The notes under the pieces are model-generated. The model was not told the origin of the DNA and made no database searches. It saw only the letters and a list, made by a program, of their open reading frames with translations. A program made the position numbers and the translations under genes. Below are positions 49,209-59,665 of a stretch of DNA of 64,000 nucleotides, piece by piece (within the stretch, counting starts at the first letter, position 1; the number at the start of each line of letters is the position of its first letter). The DNA is taken from the NCBI GenBank assembly GCA_021014945.1, contig MU266373.1, positions 6,002 through 70,001 of the forward strand, read 5' to 3'. Source of the DNA: Leucogyrophana mollusca. Lineage: Eukaryota; Basidiomycota; Agaricomycetes; Boletales.

Positions 49209-50309
49209 TTTACGGTGTAGACCTCTGCTTGCTTATATATGGGACCCAACGGTGGTTTGGGAGATTTCAGGCTGTGTTGCTGCGTGTTGTGGCTCGTGAA
49301 ACCCTCGCGATAACAAACCCTTGATCCCTTTTTTGTCGGGAAGACAGTTTTTTATCTTCAGCGTGTGCACCCCAACGGGTAATCACTCCCTGGCCACGTA
49401 CTATTGCTGACTCTCGAGGACATACATGTCATTGTCCACCTGATGCCATTTTCAGGAGTGTGGACAAATAGGTCATAGCGTGTTGGCCATCCACTAGGTG
49501 GCGCAATACGAAGATGATCACATCGGTGAGTGATGGCACGATCTTGAGCGAACATAATGGAGTCGATGCGTCCATTGTATCTGGTACATTCATATCGAGT
49601 TCTGATATAGTACTCGGTCGACCGTGTGCAACTTGTCGCACATGATTGGCCATTCGGTCCGCTTCTCCATTAGATCAACGGTAATGACTGCGTCAGCTAT
49701 TGCGGGAAGAAGTCAAGGTTCAAAGCACGTATAGTACCAATAGTTCGTCAAGCTCCATTCCTCAACTTGCGAACCGAACTGACTGCCGATCAGACTCCCC
49801 AGTGGACTCTGGGTATGATTCCATACGAATGTGGGGAGATGACACCTTAGGAGCTCCCTCTAGGAGCTAAACTTGATATAACGAATTTCCGCCGCGCACC
49901 GCACAGATGATTTCATGAAGAATATTTTTGACGCCCGCTGTCCCCAACTTCTGAGACGATTTAGGTGCCGTTCTGATAGAGCTCTCGAGACAACGCGGAT
50001 ATGACTCGGACGTGCCGGTGGAAAGCTGAAGCTCTACTGTGCGGAGCAAAGCGTCCATCAGGGCTTTCGTAATTGGTAGTTCGACATGACGTCGTTTTCA
50101 ATCATCCCCAGCTTCGACCGCTCCTTCTATCCAATTCTGATGGAAGAGGTCGCGCGAATTTGAACGCTGGGCCCCAGAAATTGTACCTCAAGATTAGAAG
50201 TTCAAGTTGTATGCATCGGGCTTTGCCCACCGTAGACATTCTAAAAGGGAGCCCCAGCTAACCAGCGTACCCCATCATTTGCATCCCATATCGACCTCGA
50301 TAATTCACA
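49209..50309. other. Intergenic, no supported gene
   Basis: Short minus-strand frames (49429-49653, 49867-50058) without motifs. The promoter of the small secreted peptide gene lies at the right end. Confidence 0.3.
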
Positions 50310-50583
50310 ATGCAGTTCACCTTCATACCCATTATCTCTCTCGCCATCTTGATTGCAACTGTTCAGGCCTCGCCTGCTCAGGAAAAGCGTGAGCTGCATC
50401 TCTTTACTCATCAGTCTCTGGCACTCTACTGACGACGTTGTTCTCCAGGTGAACCCATGAGGGTGAGTTACGTTCCAATATTCATCGGCTTTGTGTAGGG
50501 AGCTGACTTTCCGACGCGCTCTATAGGTGGAGCCGCTGTACAAACTTGCTACGGACGATGCCCCCGCTGAGGCTATGGTGTAA
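50310..50583 (+). CDS. Small secreted Kex2-type peptide precursor A
   Basis: Three exons (50310-50388, 50449-50462, 50527-50583) encode 49 residues; the middle exon is only 14 bp. A hydrophobic signal peptide (MQFTFIPIISLAILIATVQA) is followed by SPAQEK-R, a Lys-Arg Kex2 site, and a released peptide starting EPMRVEPLYKLATDDAP, 22 residues with one Tyr and no Cys. The first intron interrupts the Arg codon of the KR site after its first base, exactly as in precursor B at 56995-57205, and exon 1 is 79 bp in both. This shared structure argues for homology and for a real gene. Function is unknown; secreted signal, effector or RiPP precursor are all open. Confidence 0.65.
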
Positions 50584-50908
50584 ATGCTAAGATAAGCTGG
50601 GTGAGTTTCCACCCCACCTGACCTTCACACTTCTCACATGTAGTTCAGTGTTGTTTATCATGGACGCAACGTTCAAGGTTTCATAGCATTGTACCTATGG
50701 CTGCAGTTGGGTAGGGACCACAAACTGTATCTCAGGGTGTGCTGTCCAGTAGTTTTATCTTGAGATCAGTTGCACTCAACTTCGAGCACATAATACATAA
50801 ATATCATCTGGAACATTGGTCGGGGGTTCGGAGAATGTGGTGATGGTGTGAAAATTAAGCTTCAAGTACGAGGTGCACTAGTAAGATAAGTTAAGTTAAT
50901 TGAGGAAA

Positions 50909-51502
50909 TTTACGCTGACTAAGCTAAATCTTGTAAACCTCTGCCAAAGCGTTTGCCTCGCGTCCCAGACACAACGGGCGAGCGGGAAGTGCTGGCGCTG
51001 GTGCGAGGTGAGTGCGGGTAAGTGGCCGTTGATGCTAGGATGGTCACAGTATTTTTTTTGCGGCTTGTTTTATTGCTATCTAGTTCACTCAGTAAACCTC
51101 AGTGTAGATGCTACAGAAACAGTGTATTTACATAGTAAACTACTGGTTATTCACCATGGGTTGGCTGACAGAAGGAAGATTTGGTCGAAAAGCACGAGAT
51201 GAGTGCGGGGACGCGTGCGTTTGGCGCCGTAAATGCGCCCGAGCGTCCCGCGCTACGCGCGGGCCGGCAAATTTACAAAATTCACGAACTTTACCGTGAA
51301 TTTTTCGCAGTAAAGTACTTTACGCACTTTACCCAGCCAAAACGGCACTTTACTGACCTCCCGGCGCCAGCCGGCGAATTTAGCGAGGCCGCCACGGCGC
51401 CGCGCGATCAGAACGAGCGTCTGATGGGCGGGGTCCCGCCGCCTTTTCCTTTTCCGGCGATCGATCGAAGCCACGTGGCGTTTGGCTGAGCGCCACCGTA
51501 AA
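50909..51502. repeat. Cluster of GTAAA/TTTAC motifs, possible mobile-element remnant
   Basis: Thirteen GTAAA or TTTAC pentamers occur in ~600 bp, densest at 51271-51355, where TTCACG-AACTTTACCGTGAA forms an imperfect inverted repeat. About one occurrence would be expected by chance. Base composition shifts to GC-rich CG-containing sequence in the same stretch. I found no clear terminal repeats or target duplication, so the nature is unresolved. Confidence 0.4.
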
Positions 51503-53256
51503 TTTCTCGAACTAAGTCGGCTTGAACTCTGGAGCTCAAACTGCGGCTATAGTCCGCCACGGCTTCGGACTCTTCTTCTCCAATTAACCGACTGGGAAGT
51601 GAGCTGCCTGGCATCAAACTGAATTGTGCTCAGTTCTTGCTTCATTGTGCCCTCTCGCGTCCTAGGTTCCTCGGCCCACAAACTGATTACCATGCGAGGA
51701 CCAGCAATGATCGCCGTTGATTCGAAGAGACCATTTATACTATCAAACAACGCGGAGTTGTCGGCAGCGGCATTTGGGAAGGGCTGAAGTCGCCTGCCAC
51801 ACCGCATACCTAGTGGATGGATGGTGAATAAATACTCCAGGAATTTAGAAATGATTACCGTGGACCCAAAGTCTAACCACTCATCGATAATTAACGCAGC
51901 TGCTTACGTCCGAGCAATTTATGTTGAGCATCAAGACGTGATAGTCCAGCCGAGCTCAGGCTGCAGTTCCACTGGGACATATTCGTTGAAGTGGATATTC
52001 AGTTTGGGGACTGCCACAAGTGTGCAGTTGATCCCACAGGAGAGATCATGATATGCTCATCATGCCAAAGTGTCCGTGCATGTGAACCTGAGTTGAACAG
52101 TCTAGCAGCAGAGTGACGAGCCGTCATAGCTTCAAGACACGGAGAAGGAGTCAGTGCGCCAGCGGAACTGTTCCGAACTGCGACATGTGCCCAAGAACGA
52201 TGCATGGGGTGGGGGCGCTGTAGAATGATTAAGGGTGAACGGGAACTCGACTTCAGTTTCCAGGACCCGAACCCTGCCCATGCGCTATGGAATCTCAGGG
52301 AACCGGTCCCCCTTAATGTCGCTCGGACATGCAGCACTGTCGAGCCACGATGATATGGTGTCTACGACGATCTCGATCTCCAGCTTCGACCTCGCACTGC
52401 ACCCCGTCAACATAGAGCAATCGCCCACTGTCTTTGCAATGAGCCTCGCATGCAGATCGTCACGACTGATGATTCTCTTGCGAATCCGAAGCACTAGGTT
52501 GGCTTGATGCTGATGCTAACCAACCTCAAGCAGGCTGGTACACATCAGCGACGTCATGTTCACATATACCACTGAAACTCATTTCCTGGCCCCGGAAAAA
52601 ACAATTACAGCAGCCCAAAAGCACCGATAAGATAGCTTCTGGTTTCAACGAGGTCAAATTTCAGCTCCATCAAACCCGAAGGACTCACGCACACGCCTGC
52701 GAAACCACAACTTCATAGAGATGCCAGTGATGGGAGCATACGACACCATCGCACGACTGCCATCGCCCTATGCAGCAGCCCAACGACCTGATGATCTCGT
52801 GTAAGAACGCCCGTAGACATGCCTTGCAGCAGAGCCTTGGCCGGGCTTACCACAACGATGGTCTTGTGGGTACGCACACACTGCGTTCTTGAATGAGCCA
52901 GAGGATTCACACTCTTCACTATCCTGGGGGCCAGACCCTTCATATGAAGGTGTACAAGTGAGCGCAATTTGGCAAAAGAAGGCGGTGGAGATACATAATC
53001 CCCATGAATAGTGGGCGTCTGTCTGCTTTTTACTTGAACAGCTTGAAAGTTGAAACATACCCAGGGGTTCAACGCGAGCGGCTCTCCCTCTCTGATCCCT
53101 CTTGTGCATTTTCGATCCGTGCTTTCGCACAGACCAGGACGCACTGCATGGTATTTGAGGAACAAGAAGCAACTGCACAGCAACACAGCACCACAGAACC
53201 GATAGAGATAAGATAACATTACCGACACCGAACCTCAAAAGCATGAATTAGCACGA
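51503..53256. other. Intergenic, no supported gene
   Basis: Two overlapping minus-strand frames (52713-53228, 171 codons; 52768-53244, 158 codons) are in different registers and have no motif beyond a hydrophobic start (YLYRFCGAVLLCSCFLFL). A secreted protein there cannot be excluded but I cannot support one. The remainder shows only short frames. Confidence 0.25.
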
Positions 53257-54611
53257 TTAAAAGAACCCCTTCTTTTGTAGGTATTGTTGGTGCTCTTCCC
53301 GATGAGCAAGCACTTGCTTATCGACGGAGCGGCGCCATATAGGGACCCCGATCTATGAGATAATGTACGTGAGGTCGTTGGTGCCGAAAGAGTGTGGGCA
53401 AACTTACGAGAGCGATAAAGTCGTATACGACGTCCAGAGCGGCGTTACTTCGCGGGGCAGCCCCGCGTGTGGACGCACGAAACAGGCTCGTAATTAGATC
53501 CCCCGTGATGTGGGCTTCGCCATTCTCAACCCCTGACGGAGGACTATGAGTCGCATCGAAGCCATATTCGGGAGATATTTCGCACACCTATTAAGAGCGC
53601 TGATGCCGCTTGCTCGGCGGTCAACCCTTCGTCTGTAGACTCTATCGTCCGTGTAATGGCAGGTTTTGTCTTGTTCTCTTCATCGAAGCCGGGTGTATAC
53701 ATGGTCGGAGGGAAGAAAATGTGCGTGTCAATACCATACAGCATCAGCTCCGAATGGAGAGCCTCGGCAAGCCCTATGGCACAATCATCAGAAGGGCCGA
53801 TATGGAGCGTACAATAAGCATTAGCCACACACCACGGAGCGCATGTTTAGCCGGGGAGTAAGATGAATATCCAACGAATGACATGAATCCGAGAGTGGAC
53901 GAAACGAGGACGATTTTGCCTTTCTTGCCTTCTCGCGCCATTTGCTTCGCAGCAGCCTGGAGAACGCTTAGCAGGTGCTTCGACATAAAGATGACGCAAC
54001 CCTCTCACGAATGCGGTCCAGGCCTGTACCCAGTAGCCGTTAATCATACCTTGCGTCAAGTCCTGTTCCTCCATGTCGAGCAAAAACATCGGCTTCGAGG
54101 CGCCTGCACAGGTAATCACAGCATCAGGGACCTGCCCTCCATGACCTTCACTGGCAGCTTTGAGGGCAGCAGCAGACGACTCGGCGTTGTCCAAAGCGAA
54201 GGAATACGATCTGAATATCTGGTCGGGAGATTGACGAACCGCCTAACGGTGGGAGATAAGTCGGGAATTTTTGTTGAGCCTAAGCGCTTGCCGCTCGATG
54301 TGATGCCACGAACCTCCAACTCTATCAGTGCCTTCTCGAGTTTGCTTTGCGTACGCGCCACGATGGAGACGTGAGCTCCCTTCTTCGCTACTAGGATGGC
54401 TAGAGCTAGGCCGAGGCCTTGACTACCTCCAGTAATGTAGACATGCTATTGGTGGTGTGAGTATCTGAACACAAATAGCTCAGAAGACCATCCTCACCAG
54501 GCCCCGAGGGTTCCATTTTTTCTTAAAGAACATCCTAGACAATGTTGCGGTATATAGCGCCGCGAGGAACAGAAAAGCCTTCAGCAGTGGTGGTAGCCAA
54601 GGTGCAAGCAT
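53257..54611 (-). CDS. TSC10: 3-ketodihydrosphingosine reductase (KDSR/Tsc10-like SDR)
   Basis: Reduces 3-ketodihydrosphingosine to dihydrosphingosine with NADPH, the second step of sphingolipid synthesis at the ER. The start at 54611 gives a membrane anchor ([20 protein letters not shown]) then the basic [10 protein letters not shown]. The Rossmann motif is [20 protein letters not shown], followed by [36 protein letters not shown], and the catalytic [20 protein letters not shown] (Ser and Tyr-x-x-x-Lys). The substrate-side region has [20 protein letters not shown]. The last exon ends [20 protein letters not shown] then QKKGFF. About six exons, open at each join. The gene symbol follows the yeast orthologue; other membrane-bound SDRs are a minor alternative. 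Confidence 0.85.
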
Positions 54612-55677
54612 GCCGTGGGCAACTTGCAGGGTCAGGATGCAAGGTTTACACTTTGTTAGCCAGTTCACATGATGACTATTGTCGGAGTCGTGGTATCTTC
54701 GCTCTTTCGTTTCACAATCACCCAATTCGTCGCATGCCGGTCAGCTGCGCTTTCAGAGGCTTGGGAGGTCCTTGGACCTTTTGTGTAGTCTCCTTCGGCC
54801 GAGGCCGACACAAACAGGGTTGGTCCGAGAGGGCGCTGTTACCCAAGTTCCAGGTTGGGCATGTAACAGCTACACAGGCCCGCAGCCCCATTTTCCGACC
54901 AGGGGGGCAAAGGCTCTTACGTGGAACGATGTTCCCTGGAAGTACTGACATCGAAAGACAGAGTCAGTACGGGTACTAACCGCGACAGGTAAGCTCAGCG
55001 GTATTTGCGAATTGACCTTGCTGAACTTGCTTTTGAATACGAAGTTTGAACCAGATCCTTCCACCTAGTTTTTCAACTGGGGGTCCCTCGATTGTCCCGT
55101 GGGAGGTGTTGACGCCGCGGAGTGTCCGGGAACAACGCCTCCCACAGGAGGCACGAGTAAACTGATTCAAGGCCAGTTCGATGCTACGAGTCAAAGAAGG
55201 TCAAAACTCAGGAAGGATTCAGCTCATTGCCCAAGGCACACTCGAATCGCGAATGGGACCCATGCGGGCCCCCAGCCCCCCAGCCACCACCCTCGCTTGC
55301 CGGGACATGAATCTCGGAGGGGTCAATTATGATACCACATGGTCTTTGACATCTGGTCCATGCTGCGAACTTCGAAGTGCTGCCTCGCTCTGGCTTCAAT
55401 CTTGGGTTGGTGCAGACGTCGCTCGCGATTATATATCACCACTCGTGGTCGAGTTGCCTCCCCTAATCTCCCCTCACTACCCCCTCCGAATCGGGATTTT
55501 GGGGTCACACATTACTTCTGGTAGTCCCATTGACCATTCAATCTCATCTTCATACCTGTGCTTTGGTGATGATGCCTTATCCCCGTGTTTTTATGGTACG
55601 AAGTGAACATATTTCAGTATTCGTGATTCAGTGATGACCACTAAGTAGTACAGTTTTATCAAGCCCCACCCCCCGCT
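54612..55677. other. Intergenic, no supported gene
   Basis: Overlapping frames (plus 54542-54979, plus 55181-55606, minus 54976-55194) have no motif or splice logic. Nothing is supported between the reductase start and the 3' end of the UstYa-like gene. Confidence 0.3.
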
Positions 55678-56398
55678 TCACTGTGCGTTCGTAACATTCC
55701 AAAGCTCGCTCATCTGATTCGTCCGAACGAAATCATACACCTTCTCCCAATCCCTGCAAACATGCACTACCCCCACTCCATCCGTGCCAACCAATACCCC
55801 ATTTTCATCCACATTCATGGGGTCCAAGGTCATATCGCTCGCGCAGAGAATGGCCTGTCGCAGGAGATTGAGACAGTGATGCGTGTGAGCGTCCGCGGTA
55901 TCCTTCTCTATGACGGCTTTCCGGATCATCTGTAGGCAATGCATCTGGTGAAACATGCTCACGCCAAATGCGCGACCTATGGATCGTAAGTGAATAACCT
56001 GAAGCACGCAACAGCACACACGCGCACCTTGTTTCCCCAGCCTTACAAAGCCATTTGCACGCGGGAACAGATCTGTGGTTCGCCACTCTACCCAGGCCTC
56101 TGGGTCGGATATACCGAACTTCTTGGTATCCTCAATCTCTAGAGCAATGTATGGTAGATGGATAGGCAAGCTAGCTGGGTGGTCGTCGCCGATATAGCCT
56201 ATGCCGCCGTGTTATCAGTATGTTCACTCCTCCGAGACAATTGACAGGGCACTCACTGTACATGCTACTATCAACAGAAACACCATTGACTGCTTTTCTC
56301 AGTTCGACGCGTAGGCGATGTATGGTGAGCGCGTTGAGTGCGAGGCATACGACCAACGCTGAAAACGCGACAGATAGGACTAGGACTGGGCGCAGCAT
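55678..56398 (-). CDS. UstYa-like (DUF3328) protein
   Basis: Three exons encode about 220 residues; the start at 56398 (MLRPVLVLSVAFSALVVCLA) opens with a signal-anchor helix, though an in-frame ATG at 56455 is possible. Splice joins: SSMY-S-YIGDDHP at about 56199-56252, and RLGKQG-RAFGVSM at about 55979-56027. Both family signature motifs H-x-x-H-C are present: MFHQMHCLQMIRK and AHTHHCLNLLRQAILCASDM, followed by TLDP. UstYa/UstYb proteins act in ustiloxin-type RiPP peptide oxidation and cyclisation in ascomycetes; many basidiomycete members have unknown roles. The gene is divergent from the secreted peptide precursor at 56995 with ~600 bp between starts, which could mean shared control. The frame is open throughout and both metal-type motifs are intact. 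Confidence 0.85.
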
Positions 56399-56994
56399 GA
56401 TGCTGGTGGGCACTAAGCGGCTCCAAGTTGCAATTCGCGAGCCATTTGTTCCCAAAGTCGCAGCAAGACAGCATGCATGACGACCCGATATCGAGCCGAA
56501 AAACGCTCTTATACATACTTATTACAATAAGATTCAAGGGTCTGGGCGCGCTCCGCGGAAACTCGTAAAGTCGATTATGGTGCAGTATGTAATGCTGATA
56601 CGTGATTGCATTGGGATTCGACTCTGGTCACTCAGACACGTGCTCACCACCGTTTGATCAGGCGCCTCTCGGCGATCAATACAAATGGCTTCCCATATGT
56701 GCGCCGTAGTGTGCTCTTCCAGCTATCTTCCATCAATTTATAATATGTTTTGATCCTCCATCCACGGAAGACATCACGCACTGATCCACTGTTGACAGCC
56801 CCCCTAAGATCGGAGGCAAACCGCGACCCATGTGCTGCTGACCTTGATAAAATCGCACAGGGGCTGCCACTGTTGGCGACTGATATGGCCATTGTATAAA
56901 AGGAGCTGCAGCTGTGGGTGTATCGGTCCTCAGCACTCAGCGTCCATTGTCCTCATCACATATCAACGCGGAGCCTCTTCGATTTTACTTTGAG
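56399..56994. promoter_or_regulatory. Divergent promoter region between UstYa-like gene and precursor B
   Basis: A ~600 bp region between divergent start codons. A TATAAAA box at 56895-56901 lies 94 bp upstream of the precursor B ATG. No TATA box is evident for the minus-strand gene. Short frames here have no motif. Confidence 0.45.
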
Positions 56995-57205
56995 ATGCAA
57001 CTTTCTGCCCTGCTTATCGCATTTCTCATCACTGCGCTTGCGAGCGTCCAGGCCTTGCCTGCTCAGGAAAAGCGTACGTTATCCGTGTTCGTGCGGATAA
57101 CTAGTCTTGTGCTGATGACTGGGACCTTCAGGAGAACCATGTTTTATCGCTGGGCATTGTTACGGCTATATTGTGACGTCTGATGAGCCCAATGTTGGAG
57201 CTTAA
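56995..57205 (+). CDS. Small secreted Kex2-type peptide precursor B
   Basis: Two exons (56995-57073, 57132-57205) encode 50 residues. A signal peptide (MQLSALLIAFLITALASVQA) is followed by LPAQEK-R, a Lys-Arg Kex2 site, and a predicted 23-residue product beginning EPCFIAGHCYGYIV and ending EPNVGA. It has two Cys four residues apart in loop spacing (C-x5-C) and two Tyr. The intron splits the Arg codon of the KR site, as in precursor A, and the PAQEKREP junction is identical. A further GT-AG-like intron may lie in the 3' UTR after 57210. Candidate roles are a secreted signalling peptide, an effector or a RiPP precursor for the adjacent UstYa-like enzyme; none is proven. Confidence 0.7.
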
Positions 57206-57512
57206 AGAGGTGAGCTAGAATACGCCCTGATTCACCTCCGGCACTACTAACAACTGCGAACTTCAGTGGAGTCTCGTTGCAATGTCTGTCACTCCCCGAT
57301 GCTATGACGCCTGCCTTTCACTAAAACTGATTATGAACGACATAGATGATTTCCGTCGTTTCTGAAACCAGCGAGGATGCGAGCAGCATCTAGAAATGTA
57401 AGCCCAACATTCCCCGATCTCTGGCATCCCGCTGATGACTCGAATGTTCAGGAGTGCCTGTTGAGTCGGCGTAAAATCTCAGTTGTACGGATAATTGGTA
57501 CATACTTACTTA

Positions 57513-58039
57513 CACCTGAGACACAGCCAAATCTGTGTTCGGGACAGATGCGGGAAGGATTTGAGTATATTTTGTCATTCTGTGCGCGGGTCTGTACCAT
57601 AAACAGATGTATGGACTGATTTAAATTCTGGCTCTGAATCTTTTTGTCCTACAGAAACAGAAAACGTCCCGAGAACAGAGCGACAATATGTACTGGTTCC
57701 CGACCATAAATCTGGAGGGGATACAGACCCCACTAACGGATTCTGGGTCTTTTGTTGCAACAGATCTGAATGACGGCCTTTGATTGGTCGGCCAAAAATC
57801 TGTTTTCTATCCAAATTCAGAATCTGTATCCTCATTCTGTGTATAACCCAGATTTAAGGTCAAATCCTAGTTCATATTGTAGTTCTGTTTGTAGGACATT
57901 TCCCGTCTCTGTAGGACAAAAAGATTCAGAAATCTGTTCATATGTCTGCTTATGGTACAGATCCGTGCACAGAATGACAAAATATACTCAAATCCTTCTC
58001 GCATCTGTGCCTAACACAGATTCGGTTGTGTCTCAGGTG
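57513..58039. mobile_element. Foldback MITE with ~150 bp terminal inverted repeats
   Basis: The left end CACCTGAGACACAGCC and the reverse complement of the right end CACCTGAGACACAACC start two arms that match for roughly 150 bp with scattered mismatches, including GGATTTGAGTATATTTTGTC in both. The element is 527 bp and is flanked by TTA on each side (57510-57512 and 58040-58042), a target duplication typical of PIF/Harbinger-type elements. It has no coding capacity. The arms are rich in CAGAT/ATCTG. Confidence 0.85.
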
Positions 58040-58042
58040 TTA

Positions 58043-58632
58043 GAGATAATGCAGCCGTCCAACCCTGCAGAGACCCGCTGATGACTTCACGCGTCACGAC
58101 GCCATGAGGCTATGTTGTCGTACAATACGCGACAAACCTGAGTGACGGTGACATCTCCATCTTCTGATGCTTTTCAATGCACCTGGCAACGCACTCGTAA
58201 GACGGACCCAGAAATCGAGCGCGCCAAGGTGCGCCATTGGTCTCGAACAGTGTACTGTCTGACCTCGCGGTGGTTTCGGCGGAACCCCCTGGTTGGCGGT
58301 CACGGTGTGACACAGCCAAATTTGCAGAAAAGGCGTGACAAAAAGCGTGACAACTGCCTCATTTAGCGTGATTTTGGCGCCGACGCGAAACCCTCAACAG
58401 CTCACTCGGTTTTCAATGTATTTAAGTTCTGTAAGCTGGGAGAGGTAGTGGCCATCTTGAAGATCACGAATGTAAGTGGTGGGGAGAAATAGTCAGAATT
58501 GAGCGAGCTAAAGTGATTGTGCCGACTGGGGGGTTCCCCAGAACCAGGGCCATACCGTGTGCCAGAAAGCGTGACAGCGTGACACACATTTTCTGGATTG
58601 TGCCTCCTCCGAGCTGAGTTCAAGGGTCAACG
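58043..58632. other. Region with GCGTGACA repeats upstream of bL31m
   Basis: GCGTGACA or close variants occur near 58333, 58344, 58568 and 58576, two of them as adjacent pairs. They may be regulatory sites or element debris. No gene is supported. Confidence 0.3.
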
Positions 58633-59097
58633 ATGTCTCTGTTCTGCCTCCCCAAAGCACCCTCTACGCTCTTCCAATCAGTATGCACACGCAGCGTCTC
58701 CACCTCCCCCTACGGCCGCACCCACGTCTACAAACGGCGTCCCAACAAACTCCCAAACCCGCTCGTCCCGCATTTCGTCCAGCGCGTCTACCGCGCCGAC
58801 GGGTCTTCATTCACGCACTGGACGACCTCACCGCGCTCGCGCATCCGCCTCACGCGTGACACGACGAACAACCCGCTGTGGAACGCGACCGCGCGGCTGA
58901 GCGGGTCGGTGAGTGGGGGCGTGGAGGAAGAGGAAGAGGAGGGCACGGGGAGGATGGGCAGGTTTAGGAGACGGTTTGGGAAGGATGTTGGGGTTGGGGA
59001 GTGGGATAGCTTGCAGGATGAGGCAATGGCTACTGGGTCGGTTATGGCGGAGCCACCTATCAATAAGAAGGCTGCTGCGAAACCCACTAAGAAATGA
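58633..59097 (+). CDS. MRPL36: Mitochondrial large-subunit ribosomal protein bL31m
   Basis: A single exon of 154 codons. An N-terminal presequence (FCLPKAPSTLFQSVCTRSVS) leads to the conserved core GRTHVYKRRPNKLPNPLVPH and FVQRVYRADGSSFTHWTTSP, then RSRIRLTRDTTNNPLWNAT, which carries the hallmark NNPLWN motif of fungal bL31m. The rest is a basic/acidic low-complexity tail ending KKAAAKPTKK, longer than in yeast Mrpl36. Component of the mitochondrial ribosome. Confidence 0.8.
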   Translation: MSLFCLPKAPSTLFQSVCTRSVSTSPYGRTHVYKRRPNKLPNPLVPHFVQRVYRADGSSFTHWTTSPRSRIRLTRDTTNNPLWNATARLSGSVSGGVEEEEEEGTGRMGRFRRRFGKDVGVGEWDSLQDEAMATGSVMAEPPINKKAAAKPTKK

Positions 59098-59665
59098 GTG
59101 CGCCGTGCTTATACTGTGGGTTTTTTGTCCTCTTTGGCGTTCACTGGTATTAATCTCCGTGCGTAGATACTTATTGAACCCAGTGCTGGATATACCACCC
59201 TACCGCACCATCTATAGTAGCACGGTCGTAATTCCAAGTTCGTGTCGCGGTTGCATGTCCCAACAATGCGGAGGCATAGAACGAAGACTTCGTGCAAGCA
59301 GCGATGCGATGTAGCTACAATATCATCATCCGTCTTAATTTCTCCCCGGCTGGTGAACTGACCGGACGTAGGTATCGTGCGTATTACCTGTCCGTTAACA
59401 AGGTCTCCCCTGAGATGACAATCTTTAATTTGGAGTCTCAACAAGTGACCTGTCGAGATGGGACCTGCATGCTTTCAGTTCCGATAAAGTATCCCATGTG
59501 AACAGTATGTGGGTTGCCGCTTGCAAGCTGCAAGACTATGAGTCGGAGTCATACTATGAGATATATCCCCCAACTTCCCTGTACCACACCGCGGCACAAA
59601 GTCAGTCTGGTGTCGGAGAGCACATGAGTGACGCAGTCTATGATCTATGCTGGTCCGCCGTCTGG
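59098..59665. other. Convergent intergenic region
   Basis: Between the 3' ends of bL31m and the MIC26/27-like gene. A 133-codon frame at 58913-59314 overlaps bL31m in another register and is a shadow. No gene is supported. Confidence 0.35.

Noticed and set aside
51181..51489. 102-codon ORF in the GTAAA cluster
   Set aside because: It lies in repeat-like sequence with inverted motifs, so its composition reflects the repeat, not a protein.
52713..53244. 171- and 158-codon minus-strand ORFs as a secreted protein gene
   Set aside because: Two overlapping registers compete, no motif is recognised and no splice model was found; only the start is hydrophobic.
53446..53468. GC-rich palindrome (CGCGGGGCAGCCCCGCG) as a terminator or regulatory hairpin
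   Set aside because: It lies inside the coding region of the reductase and eukaryotic genes do not use such terminators.
58913..59314. 133-codon plus ORF overlapping bL31m
   Set aside because: It is an alternative register of the bL31m exon and its 3' flank, without motifs.
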